Below, in pieces: positions 1-11,524 of a stretch of DNA of 64,000 nucleotides. Under the pieces are notes generated by a model that was not told the DNA's origin, did no database searches, and saw only the letters and a program-made list of their open reading frames with translations. The stretch spans positions 2,170,001 to 2,234,000 of the forward strand of contig OY997589.1 of NCBI GenBank assembly GCA_963921825.1, in the 5' to 3' direction. The position numbers and the translations under genes were made by a program. Position 1 is the stretch's first letter, and every line of letters begins with the position of its first letter. Source of the stretch: Erodium maritimum (Eukaryota; Streptophyta; Magnoliopsida; Geraniales; Geraniaceae).

Positions 1-59
1 ATCAGAAATCCCAGTTCCTATAGATTTCACCTTTCAGTATCGATCATTTCAAGTTGTTT

Positions 60-345
60 ATCTTCAGTCATCATTTAGACTAGAATTTGATGATAAATTT
101 TAGATTTTGGGACTTAGGTTTATCTTCAGGCATAGCTTGAACTAGAATTTGAGGATAAATTTCATATTTTGGGACTTGGGTTCCTCTTCAGACATATCTT
201 AGACTAGAATTTGACGATAAATTTCAGATTTTGGGACTTGGGTTTATCTTCAGACATAGCTTGAAGTAGAATTTGATAATAAATTTTAGATTTTGGGACT
301 TGGGTTCTTCTTCAGACAGCTTAGACTAGATGTGGTTTTGGACTT
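60..345. repeat. ~60-bp tandem repeat in kinase intron
   Basis: Four to five diverged copies of a unit of about 60 bp, recognisable by TAGAATTTGATGATAAATTT followed by TTTTGGGACTTGGGTT and CTTCAGACATAG. The array lies in the intron upstream of the first visible kinase exon. Its copies differ by scattered substitutions, so it is not recent. Confidence 0.8.
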
Positions 346-381
346 TTGAGCATATAAATGAATTTGAATGTTTTGTTGCAG

Positions 382-1534
382 GCTTGCGTATTTACATGAA
401 GCGATAGAACCAAAAGTGATTCATCGGGACATTAAATCAAGCAATATCTTGATCGATCATGAATTTAATGCAAAGGTTTCTGATTTTGGATTGGCCAAGC
501 TCTTGGACTCAGGAGAGAGTCACATCACAACAAGGGTCATGGGAACATTTGGGTACTTGTGAAGTTTCACCGTCCTCTAGTTTTATCCTAAAAAAACATG
601 TTTCTAATCCTACAATTGATGTTTGTTTCAGCTACGTGGCACCAGAATATGCTAACACTGGCTTGCTGAATGAGAAGAGCGACATTTACAGTTTTGGAGT
701 TCTTCTTCTAGAAGCAGTTACTGGTCGCGATCCTGTTGACTATGGTAGACCTGCTAATGAGGTATCAAATTATCATGAACTTATAACATTTGGAAAATGA
801 CAGTTCACTACTCTGAATTATACACGTTTTACAAATCACTTCCCTATATTTTGTGTAACCCTTCACTACCCTGGATCATCAAAGTATAACACTTTACTAC
901 CTGAGTTTTCTAAACACTACCCTAATCTTTCCGTTACCTTTAGCTTACAATGTAACTAAATGGTAATTCAGGGTAGTGATTTGCAAACGTGCATAGTCTA
1001 GGGTAGTGAACTGTTATTTTCTCTATAACAACTGGTCTTACTGAAACTACTTAAACATGTTTGTTAGATGCGTTTGATTAAATCCTGTCCACATTCGTTT
1101 CAGGTTAATCTTGTTGAGTGGCTAAAGATGAAGGTCGGGACAAGAAAGGCCGAGGAAGTTTTGGATCCAAACCTCGAAGTCAAACCTCAGACACGTGCTC
1201 TAAAACGTGCACTTCTCGTAGCACTCAGGTGCGTCGATCCTGACTCAGAGAAAAGACCCAAAATGAGTCAGGTGGTACGAATGCTCGAGGCTGAAGAATA
1301 CCCATTTCGCGAGGTACCAAACGCGATAACCTCAATATTCACCTCTCAACATTTTGATTAGTACTATGTATGATTCGTGAGTTATGAATTCTCTCACAGG
1401 ATCGAAGGAACAGGAAGAGCCGAACAGTCAGCATGGACATTGAGTCCTTGAAGGAAATTTCTTGCTCAACCGATGTGGAAAAGGTCGAGGACACAGAGAG
1501 CCGTGCATCCAATGCAACAAGTGAACGAAATTGA
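382..1534 (+). CDS. Receptor-like Ser/Thr kinase, last four exons (5' part outside window)
   Basis: C-terminal part of a plant receptor-like protein kinase that phosphorylates Ser/Thr on target proteins, normally at the plasma membrane. Exons by frame and splice sites: 382-552, 632-761, 1104-1313, 1400-1534, with phases that fit throughout and a TGA stop at 1532-1534. Visible motifs: catalytic loop [10 protein letters not shown] (an RD kinase), DFG, the activation segment GTFGYVAPEY split by the first intron, [21 protein letters not shown] (subdomain IX) and [21 protein letters not shown] (subdomain XI). The tail after the kinase domain is short and polar (DRRNRKSR...). From memory, the [18 protein letters not shown] stretch is typical of the single-pass RLKs near Arabidopsis At2g42960/At5g18500. 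The extracellular and membrane part is not in the window. All visible exons are intact. Expected location and role are family knowledge. Confidence 0.93.
789..1023. mobile_element. MITE in kinase intron
   Basis: The two ends are inverted copies: ACAGTTCACTAC...GTTTACAAATCAC on the left and GTGATTTGCAAACGTGC...GTAGTGAACTGT on the right, about 45-50 bp with mismatches. TATAACA flanks both sides (782-788 and 1024-1030), possibly a degraded 9-bp duplication, which would fit a Mutator-type MITE. There is no coding capacity. It sits between exons 632-761 and 1104-1313 and does not touch the splice sites. Confidence 0.75.
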
Positions 1535-2185
1535 CAAGCATAAGAAGCTCGCTCTTCCGGTAACAATCCACACATATACAACTCGAAGTTTGTTTCCTTG
1601 TTAAGGAAAGTTCTTCAATTTTAGGAGAAAAATAGGATTGAACATGGTCTGGTCTTGATTCTTATTGTGAAGCATTGCTTCTGTCTTAGCACCATGTTCT
1701 TAGCTCGGTCGTGGGAAATCGATAACTTGAGAGTTCTTTTGTACAGATTTCTTGTTTACTTATGATTTAGCATTTCGATTATTGCATTTGTTCGTTGAGC
1801 ATTCTCTTTGTTTCTTTTATCGGGTTTATGTTGTGACTGAATCTGATATTTGAGTTTTATTTTGATACTCTTTATGTTTCATGGCATTGTACTTTGGAAG
1901 GAGCCTGAAGTTTATTTGAAGTGAGTTGAGTTTAGAGACAATTGTGTGTCCTACGTTAACGGATATGTTTCATTTTGGCCTCTTGCATCTGTTTTCTTGT
2001 ACTTCACATGAGGTTTTGCAGGTTGGTTTGGCATTTACTGTAGTGGAGAGTAGGTATGGTTGAACTTGAGCCTTGAAGTGCCAGAGATCTGGCAATCAAA
2101 TCGAACTGGAATGGGTCGGGGGAATTATTCCCTAAACCGGAATAGATCGGTTCAAAACCGATGTCGAATTCGGTGAACCGGAGCT
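1535..2185. other. Kinase 3' flank
   Basis: T-rich sequence expected to hold the kinase 3' UTR and polyadenylation site. No open frame, TIR or tRNA was recognised. Confidence 0.5.
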
Positions 2186-2189
2186 CGTC

Positions 2190-2605
2190 GGTCCAGATAT
2201 TGGTTCTTTACATAGAAAACCGGTGTTTAGCCGAATGGAAGACTATGTGAGCCATTAGTACGGGCCTGACACGAATTCCAACCTTTGAAGCCTACTCGCT
2301 TTATCCCGTCCGGCTATCACGGGAGCCCGTCGATCCAAATATCGGTTTTTTTACATTGAAAACCGGTGTTTAACCGGACCAAAACTATGTGAGCCATTTA
2401 TATGGGCTTGATACCAAAACCAACTTCCCAACCTCAACATTTCCCTGTCTGACTCTCACTGGAGCCTGTCGGTCCAGATTTCGGTTTTTTACATAGAAAA
2501 CCAGTGTTTAACCGAACCAAAAACTATGTGAGCCATTTATACGGGCCTGACACGAAACCCGACTTCCCAACCTCAGAAGCCAACTCCGCCTTACCCCGCC
2601 CGACT
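2190..2605. repeat. Three tandem ~140-bp repeats
   Basis: Three diverged copies starting near 2192, 2334 and 2473 (spacing 142 and 139 bp). Each carries TCCAGATATTGGTT-like sequence, GAAAACCGGTGTTTAACCG, ACTATGTGAGCCATTTATA and CGGGCCTGACACGAA. The ACCGGTTT-rich composition resembles the inside of non-autonomous hAT elements, but no ends were found. There is no open frame. Confidence 0.75.
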
Positions 2606-2744
2606 CTCTTAACTCAATCAATTCCCCTAACCCTACCTTTGCCATACCTTGTTTCTTGGTCTCAACCATCGAATCGTTAGTCTTCCCTAAAGCTCAAACA
2701 GTGCATACACGTGCATGTTGTCAATTAGGATAATCTGGTCAGTC

Positions 2745-3165
2745 CAGACTAATAATGTATAGTTGAATATCGGACAAGACATCTGGTATGACATGTTATC
2801 ACTGCCTCACCCGAGTTTCGATATCGTGACAAAATCTATTTCGATCTAAAAACTCGAGTGGGTAGATAAGGAAGTTAAGATGATTGTTCCAGGCAGAAAC
2901 TCCATGTATATATGTTGTTCATATGCATACTGTGAAAACATTGAATGTTGGGTTCCAATAGGAAAGTGTTGGACCGCAAATGAGGTTTATGTCTCTCTTT
3001 GTTTGGGGGGGACCATTTATTGAGTGATGGGTAGGTTCTTCAATACATTTGGCCCATTATGCATACACTGTAAGCCCACCCAGATTTGGAAGATTGGGCT
3101 TGGCCATGTCCAGGACCTTTTGGGCCTTGACTTGGGCCCTGACTTTAGAATAAAAAGAAGCTAAA
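2745..3165 (+). promoter_or_regulatory. Unit A distal promoter module (site II boxes)
   Basis: This block recurs upstream of each gene of the retropepsin-like array (8040-8770, 12066-12905, 13600-13935, 20200-20320, 22915-23301 plus 29616-29850). It contains several TGGGCY/RGCCCA site II motifs: GGCCCA and AAGCCCACCC near 3050-3085, TTGGGCTTGGCC near 3094, TGGGCC at 3121 and again about 12 bp on. Site II boxes bind TCP factors and are common in promoters for proliferation, ribosomal and mitochondrial proteins (established knowledge). Here the module is separated from the TATA box by about 850 bp of inserted DNA. Confidence 0.6.
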
Positions 3166-3179
3166 GAAAGACAATATTA

Positions 3180-4020
3180 GTACAATGTTGATTAGTTTTT
3201 TTTCAAAAAAAAAAAAATAACTTCTAACATGCATATGACTAAATAAAAACGCCTGAAATCACCGATCCTTAAGAAGTCATCAAGAAAAAGACAACATTCA
3301 AAGGAAACACATAGTCTTAACGGTGTGGGATTAACAAGAAGGTAAAAACGGTCTTTTAACTCGTAGAGTTGGTGTTCACTTTCCGAACTACTCGAAAAAT
3401 GTCACCGGGATGATGCTGTGATAACAGACCGAACCACGAGTACAACTGCAGATGACATGGAGCTAAGGAGGAGCGTGCTCACTGTCGGATAAGATGCGGT
3501 TCCTTGTTGGACTGAGTACTCCCTCGAGGGTCCAACTGACGTCCTCCTCACTCGGACGATAGATAAGGGCCCTAAAACGCGAAGTCTCTTGAGATGGTAG
3601 GGGAGCACCTGGTCGGTATTTAGTAGACCCTCTGCCACCCTACGACCAGTGAGGCGGTGATACCAACTAACTCTTCATTGTTCCCATCGGGCCTTATTGG
3701 GCGAGGCGGGGTGCTCACCACCCCCGCCAAAGTCATGTGCACTCCATCGAAATTCATTGATCCTTCTGTTCTGGCTCCCACAAAATCCTCGAACGATCTC
3801 TTACCCAATCGGTCCCGAACACTCTGTGTCCGACAATGAACTTAATCTTATCAATTTAGGTGAACATACTTTTCAAATCATATTTTATATATTACAAATG
3901 TTCAATTTTTTATCTGGCTAAGAATAACTTAACGTGACAAGATACATATAAGAGAATTAAATCAAAACCTAAGAATCCAACATAATACTAATTAACATTT
4001 TATTTAAAATTATAATCAAG
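3180..4020. other. Unidentified insertion in promoter A
   Basis: Absent from the other units, so probably an insertion between the site II module and the core promoter. The left part (3360-3840) is GC-richer and has overlapping short open frames on both strands, none of a family I recognise. The right part (3840-4020) is AT-rich. No terminal repeats were found. It may be a decayed retroelement fragment. Confidence 0.4.
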
Positions 4021-4097
4021 CCGAGTGTGACAAAAAGAAGAGGGCAAAAGGGTAAGACTGAAAGATTTTAAACTGTAATTAAGAACGTAATGGAAAA

Positions 4098-4250
4098 GCG
4101 GGAAAGGGTAATATGGTAATTGTATCTAATGCTGGAGGTATAAATATATTCATTTCTAAGGCTTCACATCAGGAGACAAACATTGCTAGGGTTTCGCACC
4201 AGGAGACAAGCATTTCTAGGGTTTCAAAATCTCAGCTCAAGCTCGAAGCA
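4098..4250 (+). promoter_or_regulatory. Unit A core promoter and 5' UTR
   Basis: GCGGGAAA at 4098-4105 is the complement of the plant E2F site TTTCCCGC. It is followed by the conserved string GGGTAATATGGTAATTG, then TATAAATA at 4139-4146, 112 bp before the ATG. Two TAGGGTTT (telo-box-like) copies lie in the presumed 5' UTR. The same order occurs in units B, C and E. Confidence 0.6.
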
Positions 4251-6166
4251 ATGGCGATGGTAGCAGCAGCTCTCAGGTGCGACGGGAAGCAACTCATCAC
4301 CGTCCGACCCTCCATGTTCTACAAGTATACTCTCAATCTCTCTGATTACTGTTTAGTTGAATACTTGAATGGGTGTTTTTAATATTTTATTTCCATGGCT
4401 GATTGAAGCTTGGGTCTGGTGTAGGATGGAGATTACTAATGATTTGTTGTAGATTCATGTTTGTTGTGTTGTGATATGACATTTTGTAGTTGCTTGTCAT
4501 TTTGGCATGAAACTAGATGAAATGTGTATTTTGATTTCTGTGGTTGTGTACTGTTTAGTTGAATATGATGTTAAGATGGAGATTTTTTTGCTTCCTGTCT
4601 GTCGCATTGTGGAGTTGCTTGGTTGGTTGGTGTGAAAATGGAGGAAATGGGTGTTTAATTTCAATGATTGAGTTCTGTTTGCTTGAGGATGAGGTTAGGA
4701 TGGAGATTTTGTGCTGTTGTGATCATATGACATTTTGGATTTGTTTGTTTGGTTTGCATGAAAATGAAGGAAATGGGTGTTTTGGCTTCCATGGTTGAGT
4801 ATGAAGTTAGGGTGGAGAATTGGGTCTGGTTGGAAATGACAGGTGAGCTGGTGTGGTATGGCATTTTGTAGTTGTTTACTTGGTTGACATAAAAATGGAG
4901 GAGAAATGGGTGTTTTATTTCCATGCTTGGATATTATTTGGTTGAATATGAGGTTAGTATAGAGATTTTGTGTTGTTTTGAATTGTGATATGGAATTTTG
5001 GAGTTGCTTGTTTGGTTGGCGAGAAAATTGGTGTTTTTATATCCATGGCTGATTACTGTTTGGTTCAATGTGAGGTTAGGATAGAGGCGTGGGTCTGGTG
5101 TAGGATGGAGATGACTAATGATTTGTCGTAGATTCATATTTGTTGTGTTGTAATTAGACATTTTGTAGCTGCTTGTCATTTTGCCATGAAAGTGGAGGAA
5201 ATTTGTATTTTGATATTCATGGTTGTAATTGTATACTGTTTGGTTGGCATGAAACTTGGAGAAAAAGGGTTTTTAGATTTCTGTGGTTGATTACAATGGT
5301 GTTTATATTGCTACTTGACTTTTCTTGTTCATGTTCTGGTAAATCAAATTGGGATTTTTTTTTTCACTTCAATGTCAAGGGTTTCGATATAATTTGAGTG
5401 ATGTATTGCTAGCTTGGTGATGCATTCACATTAACTAGAACAATAGACTGGTGATTTGAGTGATGTTTTGCTTTACCAGTATAATGGATTTTTCAGTTTG
5501 GTTGTTTTTTTAATTCCTATTTGTTAATGTTTTGATATGGCGTTACGGATTTGTACCCTTATGTTTAACCCTCTTATCTTCAGCAAATGTGTGCGCCTCG
5601 CTGGAATCAGTGATCAAAGCTACTCAAATCAATTCAATCTCAACTTGAAGAGGATCACACCATCAATGGGCAGTCTAAGGGCACACCATACCTTCAAGTT
5701 CAACAATGCTAGCAATGCCTACAAGAAGCCCGGTGCAGGCTATTTTGAGGGTCGCTACACTTCTGTTGCCAAGTTCTCTACTGCAGGCACAAAAGCAAAA
5801 GGAGATGGTCCGGTCAGAATTGGAGGCAAGACTGTGTCCTATTTTCTTTCCACAGGAGTAAGTCATTCGGTCATCAATGCTCAAACTGCAAAAGATCTGT
5901 GCTTGAAAACAGAACCTACTCCTCCAACAACTGTTACACTTATGCGGCAAAGTTGCACATGTGATACCAAGTGTGTTGTCGAGTGGCGTATGGGCAACAA
6001 AACGTTCACCTGGACTTTTCTGGTGGCGCCATTGAAGTGGGATATCATCTTGGGCGTCGATTGGATGAATCATGTCACTCCATTGGACCTTGAGCTTGAC
6101 AGAGACTCCAAGAGGACCACCATGACCATAAATATGCCAGAGGGGATTAGATGGTGGCTCGAGTGA
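4251..6166 (+). CDS. Retropepsin-like (RVP_2) protein, unit A, inactive site
   Basis: Two exons, 4251-4324 and 5584-6166, predicted 218 aa. Exon 1 gives MAMVAAALR plus Arg/Lys-rich sequence. The join (A|GTATAC to CAG|CAAATG) is phase 2 and is the same in all five units. Exon 2 begins with a basic Ser/Thr-rich stretch ending near RYTSVAKFSTA, so the N-terminus looks like a mitochondrial or plastid presequence (inference). Then follows one retropepsin-like domain of the Ty3/gypsy RVP_2 type: SHSVINAQTAKDLCL, CDTKCVVEW, FTWTFLVAPL, ILGVDWMNHV. The catalytic D-[ST]-G reads S-T-G, so the Asp is lost and proteolysis is not expected. It lacks the ELREDGS tail found in units B, C and D. Other intact members suggest a maintained family. 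Without expression data a pseudogene cannot be excluded. Confidence 0.68.
4380..5400. repeat. Intronic minisatellite, unit A
   Basis: Degenerate tandem units of about 120-150 bp built on the core GGAGGAAATGGGTGTTT, then TTTCCATGGTTGAGTACTG, TTGGTTGAATATGAGGTTAG and GAGATTTTGTGTTG. It fills most of the intron between the two exons. Long reverse-strand frames here only reflect the repeats. The same minisatellite fills the intron in every unit. Confidence 0.85.
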
Positions 6167-6770
6167 TGATTAGTTACAAAGTTGAAAGGAGATTCCAGGT
6201 TAACATCTCTAACTTGTTGGATCTGTTTCCTAATTTTGCACATATCTCACCTTTTGAATCGGCATGGTTTAGATTAACTCTATGTATAGCCTAGTAGGCA
6301 GTAGCAGCCAGCGTCTTTGTCCCGCTTAACCTCGTTGGTTGCTACGAATTGTCTTGTAAGACTTTCAACTAAGTGTTTGGACATCATATGTTTGTCTATA
6401 TATATGAACTTTTATGTTTATGTATAGCTGTGCTTGATTGTATGTTCTTATCTATATGACTCTTTATTGTGGATGCTTGTCTGAAGTTTGATGAAGCTTA
6501 TGTTTTGATTTATACCCAGAAATGGATACACATACAGTGCTATGTGTGTCTGTACTTGAAAGTATGTTGCATTTATAGGATTGTTGGTGAAGATTGCTAG
6601 ACCAGATTGTGGTGTTTCAGGAAGAAACCTTGTAAATGTGTTCGTTTGTGTCTTAATGTTTTTGAGGACTTGATTTTGTGATTTTGTATGTCTATTTAAT
6701 AGATACTAATTATTGTTATGTCTACAAATTGTGTATTGTAAATAAATTATGGATGTTTCCTGGTGTGCTG
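6167..6770 (+). other. Unit A 3' UTR and downstream block
   Basis: Sequence conserved after each unit: CAGGTTAACAT, GGTTTAGATTAACTC, TAGCAGCCAGC, TATATATGAACTTATGTTTATGTA, and GATACCCAGAAATGGATA. It is probably 3' UTR plus the polyadenylation region. No other gene seen. Confidence 0.55.
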
Positions 6771-6773
6771 TTA

Positions 6774-7173
6774 GACTATCCACAATAAAATTAGACTGAA
6801 TCGATCTAATCAGGCCATAAATGTAAAAAGAATTTGGTATGATTCGACCCGAATCGTGGGTCTAAAGGCTTTGATAATTTAGTGGGAATAGACCGAATCT
6901 ATTGACGCATGCAATGTTGCAGAATCGTCGTGTTTTTTTTTTTGCTTCTGTTTGTCGAAACGTCATCACGTGTGCGTTAGGATTCGTGTGGTCAGCACCG
7001 CTTTGGTCGAATCAACGGGCCTGCGAGTCTTCAGATTCGTAGACCGTCTAAAACAGATTCGACAAATCGACTAAACACGAAACTCAAATTCGACAAATCG
7101 TCGAGAAGAAATAATTTTTTTTCCTCGATTCGACGTGCGATTTGACGGACCCAAAACACCATTGTAAATAGTC
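6774..7173. mobile_element. PIF/Harbinger-like MITE
   Basis: Imperfect TIRs GACTATCCACAAT and ATTGTAAATAGTC, flanked by TTA on both sides (6771-6773, 7174-7176), as expected of PIF/Harbinger MITEs. The inside is rich in GATTCGAC motifs. No transposase. Confidence 0.7.
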
Positions 7174-7224
7174 TTAGAGCAGTACAATAGAGAGAATTAA
7201 ACTCTTTAAGTCTTAACAACCCAA

Positions 7225-7440
7225 GACAATAACTTATGATGTCACATGATCAGTGGTTGCTAATCGAAAGATAGATCCGTCCTAAAATAAGAGTTTCATT
7301 TTCCTAAATGGTATTCTTAGATAATTGTCTTATTTCCTAAATTAATCCGTGCATTATTGATGGAAATTCATCGTTTCTATTAGAAAAACGTAACGATTCA
7401 TGAGTATTTGGTAGAGAGTCATAGAACATTAAGAAATTCA
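7225..7440. repeat. Dispersed repeat copy 1
   Basis: GACAATAACTTATGATGTCAC... to ...AACGATTCATGAGTATTTGG. A close relative lies at 15338-15545. Pieces carrying AATGATTCATGCATATTTGAT also occur near 13070-13130 and 33300-33580. It has the look of an old transposon family; I see no ends or coding sequence. Confidence 0.6.
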
Positions 7441-7499
7441 TTCATTCTAACACCTCTTTCCCCAAGCTGTAGAGGGAATATTTAGTTTATTTTATTGAC

Positions 7500-7800
7500 A
7501 TTGATGCGTCTTTGCCTTTAGCCGGGAAAGGAGCTTTCTTTAGGGAAGTTATGTCGTCGGGTGCACAACCATTGTGCGACATTGTACATGTAGGCCTCGT
7601 GGCCATTCAAGGGCAACTGGGGGCGATCTCCCTCGTCGTGGATGAAGACAATGACAATGCGATCATTATGGTACAAGTGGGAACGATCCCTTTTGTCCAT
7701 TCAAGAAAAACTTGGAACGATCTCTTTTATCGTGGATGAAGACGATAACAATGTGATCATTGTGGTACATGTTTGAGTGATCCCGGTTATGAATAACCTA
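7500..7800. repeat. 84-bp duplication in open frame
   Basis: Two diverged copies about 84 bp apart (starting near 7613 and 7697) share CCATTCAAG, CGTGGATGAAGAC and CAATG(C/T)GATCATT. The spacing equals 28 codons, and the + strand is open from 7512 to 7739. No known domain. The short length and lack of context make coding unlikely. Confidence 0.45.
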
Positions 7801-8039
7801 TTGTACCAGTATGCGCGACATAAGGTAACAAAATGGGATCAGACTCAATGAACTTGGATCTAGCCAAGGAATAGCAATGAATCGTGGTGACCGATATAAA
7901 TAACAATTACCCAACTCAAACGAAGACTGCTCAACAGTTTCGATAGGCCCCATGAGTCTCAAGTATGTTTATCATTTGAACTTTAACGAGGTTCAACACA
8001 TGTGTAACCTACTAACCTTTAGCTGACACATATAGTGTC
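7801..8039. other. Spacer before unit B
   Basis: No gene, TIR or RNA recognised. The text merges into the unit B promoter module around 8040. Confidence 0.4.
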
Positions 8040-8971
8040 TACTAGAGTAGGTTGGTTGGTCCAGACAAATATTGTATAGTAAATCATTTGTGAGTAGTCG
8101 AGTATGATTTGTTATTGCTCTCTCGACGAGTTCTTATATGTCTGACAAAATCTATTACGATTTAAAAAGCAAGAACAATAGATAAAGGAATCAAGATGTT
8201 TGTTTCCGACATAAACTTTAGACCGTCCACAGTAGAGGCTATTCAAGAGATCGATTTGACATCGAAAGAAACAAAGAAATAGGATCGGATTCAGTGGATT
8301 CTACAGTGGAGGTCGGATTCGATGGGTTGAATCTACACGTGTAAGGAGAAAATTTGTTGATAAAGAAAAGAAAAAAGGGAGAGAAACAATGAGGGAGGAG
8401 AGAGACAGAGAGAAGAACGAATCGGGTGAGAAAAATTCGACGTCGAAGAATATGTAGATTCAAGAAAGAGAGAATCGAGAGAGAAAAACCGATGGCGACA
8501 CATTAGCTTTTTTTTTTTCCTACCTCTTTCAGACGCTAAATCAACATGTGGATTCGACCCCATTAAAGAAGATCTTATGCATGTATATTGTGAGAACATT
8601 GATGTTGGGCTCCAATTTGCAACCACGATGGACCACAAACGAGGTTAACTGTCCAGTTTTGGGGGCCCATACACTTGGCCCATTATACACACTGCAAGCC
8701 CACCCAGGTTGAAACACTGGGCTCGGCCGTGTCCAGGACCTATTGGGCCTTGACTCGAGCCCAGAAAAAGGTTGAGAAATTCAAAAGTGAAGACTAGTAA
8801 CAGATTTAAACTGCAATTTAAAAATGTAATAGATTAGCGGGAAAGGGTAATATGGTAATTACCAAAAATTCAGGGGTATAAATAAAGCCATTTCTGAGGT
8901 TTCACGAGAGGGAACAAGCATCGGTAGGGTTTCACTACTGGGAACGAGAGTTTCAGCTCAAGCTCGAAGCA
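8040..8971 (+). promoter_or_regulatory. Unit B promoter, interrupted by a MITE-like insert
   Basis: Distal module from 8040 (TTGGTCCAGAC, ATGTTTGTTTCCGAC) continues at 8570 (CATTGATGTTGGGCTCC, TTGGCCCATTATACAC, AAGCCCACCC, CTGGGCTCGGCC, TTGGGCCTTGAC: site II boxes). Core: E2F-like GCGGGAAA at 8837-8844, TATAAATA at 8877-8884, 95 bp before the ATG, and TAGGGTTT in the 5' UTR. The order matches units A, C and E. Confidence 0.6.
8220..8569. mobile_element. Probable MITE in promoter B
   Basis: This stretch interrupts a module that is continuous in other units. TTA flanks both ends and the ends show weak inverted similarity (GACCGTCCACAGT... versus ...TTAAAGAAGATC). The inside is purine-rich (GAGAGAAA). 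PIF/Harbinger-like by flanks; TIR match is poor. Confidence 0.45.
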
Positions 8972-11524
8972 ATGGCGATGGTAGCAGCGGCTCTCAGGCG
9001 CGACGGGAAGCGACTCATCACCGTCGGATCGTCCATACTCCACGAGTACACCCTCAATCTCTCTGATTACTGTTTAGTTCAATGGGTGCTATGACTCTTA
9101 CTCTCTGATATCGATATTGATATGGGATTGTGGAGTTTCTTGTTTGGTTGGCGTGAAAGTGGAGGAAAATGGGTGTTTGATTTTCATGGGTGAGGACTGT
9201 TTGCTTGAGTATGAGGTTAGGATAGAGATTTTGTGGATTTGCTTGTTTGGTTTGCGAGAAAATGGAGGAAATGGGTGATTTGACTTCCATGGTTGAGTAT
9301 GAAGTTAGGGTAGAGACTTGGGTCTGGTTGTAAATGACCAATGAGCTGTGGTGATATGGCATTTTGTAGCTGTTTGCTTGGTTTGCTTGAAAATGGAGGA
9401 AATGGGTACTTTTATTTCGATCCTGGGTACTGTTTGGTTGAGTATGAGGTTAGTATATGTAGAGATTTTGTATTGTGAATTGTGATATGGGGTTTTGGAG
9501 TTGCTTGTTTGGTTGGCATGAAAATGGAGGAAATGGGTGTTTGATTTCAATGATTGAGTACTGTTTGCTTGAGTATGAGGTTAGGATACAGATTTTGTGA
9601 TGTTGTGATCACATGACATTTTGGATTTGCTTGTTTGGTTTGGGTGAAAATGGAGGAAATGAGGTTTTGACTTCCATGGTTGAGTACTGTTTGGTTGAAA
9701 ATGAAGTCAGGGTAGAGACTCGGGACTGGTAGGAAATGACCAGTGAGCTGATATGATATGGCATTTTCTAGTTGTTTACTTGGTTGGCATAAAAATGGAG
9801 GAAATGGGTGTTTTGATTTCCATGCTTGGATATCGTTTGGTTGAATATGAGGTTAGTATTGAGATTTTGTGTTGTTGTGAATTGTGATGTGGCATTTTGG
9901 AGTTGCTTGTTTGGTTGGCGAGAAAATGGGTGTTTTTATTTCCATAGCTGATTAGTGTTTAGTTGAATGTGAGGTTAGGCTAGAGGCTTGGGTCTGTTGT
10001 AGGATGGAGATGACTAATGATTTGTTGTCGATTCATATTTGTTCTGTTGTAATATTATATTTTGGCAAGAAAATGGAGGAAATGTGTATTTTGATTTCCA
10101 TGGTTGTATACTGTTTGGTTGGTATGATACTAAGGAGGAAAAGGGTGTTTTGATTTCCGTGGTTGATTACAATGAGGTTTGGAATAAAGATTTTGTATTG
10201 CTAATTGACTTTTCTTGTTCATATTCTCGTAAATCAAATTGCTTTTTCCCTCTTCATGTCAATGGTTTCAATATAATTTAGGATTCGGAGAATTACTAGC
10301 TTGGTGATGCATTCGTGTAGTTAACATGAACAATGGACTATGGTGAATTGAGTGATGCTTTGTTTGTGTTCATAATTGTTTGGTGATGTTATGTTCTACC
10401 AGTAGGAGGAACTGCAAAGCTATAATGGATTTTCCTATTTGTTAATGTTCTGATATGTCATTTTGGATTTGTATACTTATGTTCAACCCTCTTATCTCTC
10501 AGCAAATGCATGCACTTGGCTAGAATTAGTGACCAAAGCTACACAAACCAGTTCATTCTCAAGTTGCAGAGGACCACACCATCAACGGGCAGTCTAAGTG
10601 CCTACAAGAAACCCGGCTATTCTGAGTGTTTTTGTATTTCTTCTGCCAAGTTCACCACTACACGTGGAGAAGAAGTCAAAACAATGAAAGAAGAAGTAAA
10701 AGCAGAGCCAAGTGAATCAAGCAATATAACAGAAAGAGCTACTCCTGTCGGAATGGGAGCTGTTTTGTTTTGCACAGGGGAAAGTCATTCGTTCGTCAAT
10801 GCTCAATTTATAAACACGCAGTGCTTAGAAACAAAATATGTGATGGATTTTCAAGGCGGCAACATAATGTTCACTTGGATTTTTCATGTGATGCCATCAG
10901 ATAGTAAGTGGGATATGATTCTGGGTGCCGACTTTATGAAGGCGTTACGGTCCATTTGTCTTTGACTTTGTTGAAGGGCCCATTTCCATATCTATGCCAC
11001 ACGGGCCTTATGTGTTGGGAAATTGTAGGTTAATTACCGAAGCAGAAGCAATAGCAAAAGAAAAAGCAAGTGCAAAGAAAGTTTATGATGAACCAAGAGA
11101 CGTAAGGAAAGGAACTCATTCTTCCATAATTGGAGGTAACTTTGGCCCACAGGGTGTGTCCATTTTGGTTCGCTCTGAGGCGACTCACTCAGTCATCAAT
11201 GCTGAAACTGCAAAAGAGTTGTGCTTGGAAACAAAACCTACTCCTCCAACAAGTGTTACAATTGGCAGCAGCGAAAGCGTCACTTGTGATACCAAATGTG
11301 TTATCGATTGGCAAATGTATGACCTGAAGTTCACTTGGACTTTCCTGGTGATGCCATTAGGTAGCTATAAGTTTGACATCATTTTGGGTGCTGATTGGAT
11401 GGAGCATGTCAGTTTTGGCGTTAACCTTGCTCAAGGGTCCGGTCTCATATCTATGCCAGATGGGGCATATGAGTTGAGAGAGGATGGATCATCCACAAAG
11501 TTGAAGGTGTTTCCTCCAGGTTAA
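8972..11524 (+). pseudogene. Two-domain retropepsin-like gene, unit B, frameshifted
   Basis: Exon 1 8972-9045 and exon 2 from 10503, with the same splice phase as its relatives. Exon 2 encodes a presequence-like part and a first retropepsin-like domain (CTGESHSFVNA, FTWIFHVMPSDSK, ILGADFM). It then meets a TGA at 10963-10965. Compared with unit D, one extra base near 10940-10965 shifts the frame. The second domain continues in another frame, open from 10994 to the stop at 11524 (RSEATHSVINAETA, CDTKCVIDW, FTWTFLVMPL, ILGADWMEHV, ELREDGSS). Catalytic Asp is Cys in domain 1 and Arg in domain 2, where the Gly is also Glu. It shares the two-domain layout with unit C. Either a broken gene or, less likely, two short products. 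Confidence 0.65.
9060..10290. repeat. Intronic minisatellite, unit B
   Basis: Same 120-150-bp degenerate units as in unit A, with at least eight occurrences of the GGAGGAAATGGGTG-like core. Confidence 0.85.

Noticed and set aside
4251-6166. Unit A-E genes as ordinary fragments of a Ty3/gypsy element
   Set aside because: They share a plant-type promoter, a spliced first exon and a 3' UTR block, and no LTR, PBS, gag, RT or integrase is linked. Kept as a domesticated family, with the fragment view noted as the alternative.
7225-7440. CRISPR-like or regulatory array for the AATGATTCATGCATATTTG repeats
   Set aside because: A eukaryotic dispersed repeat with irregular spacing; copies at four loci show it is an old transposon family.
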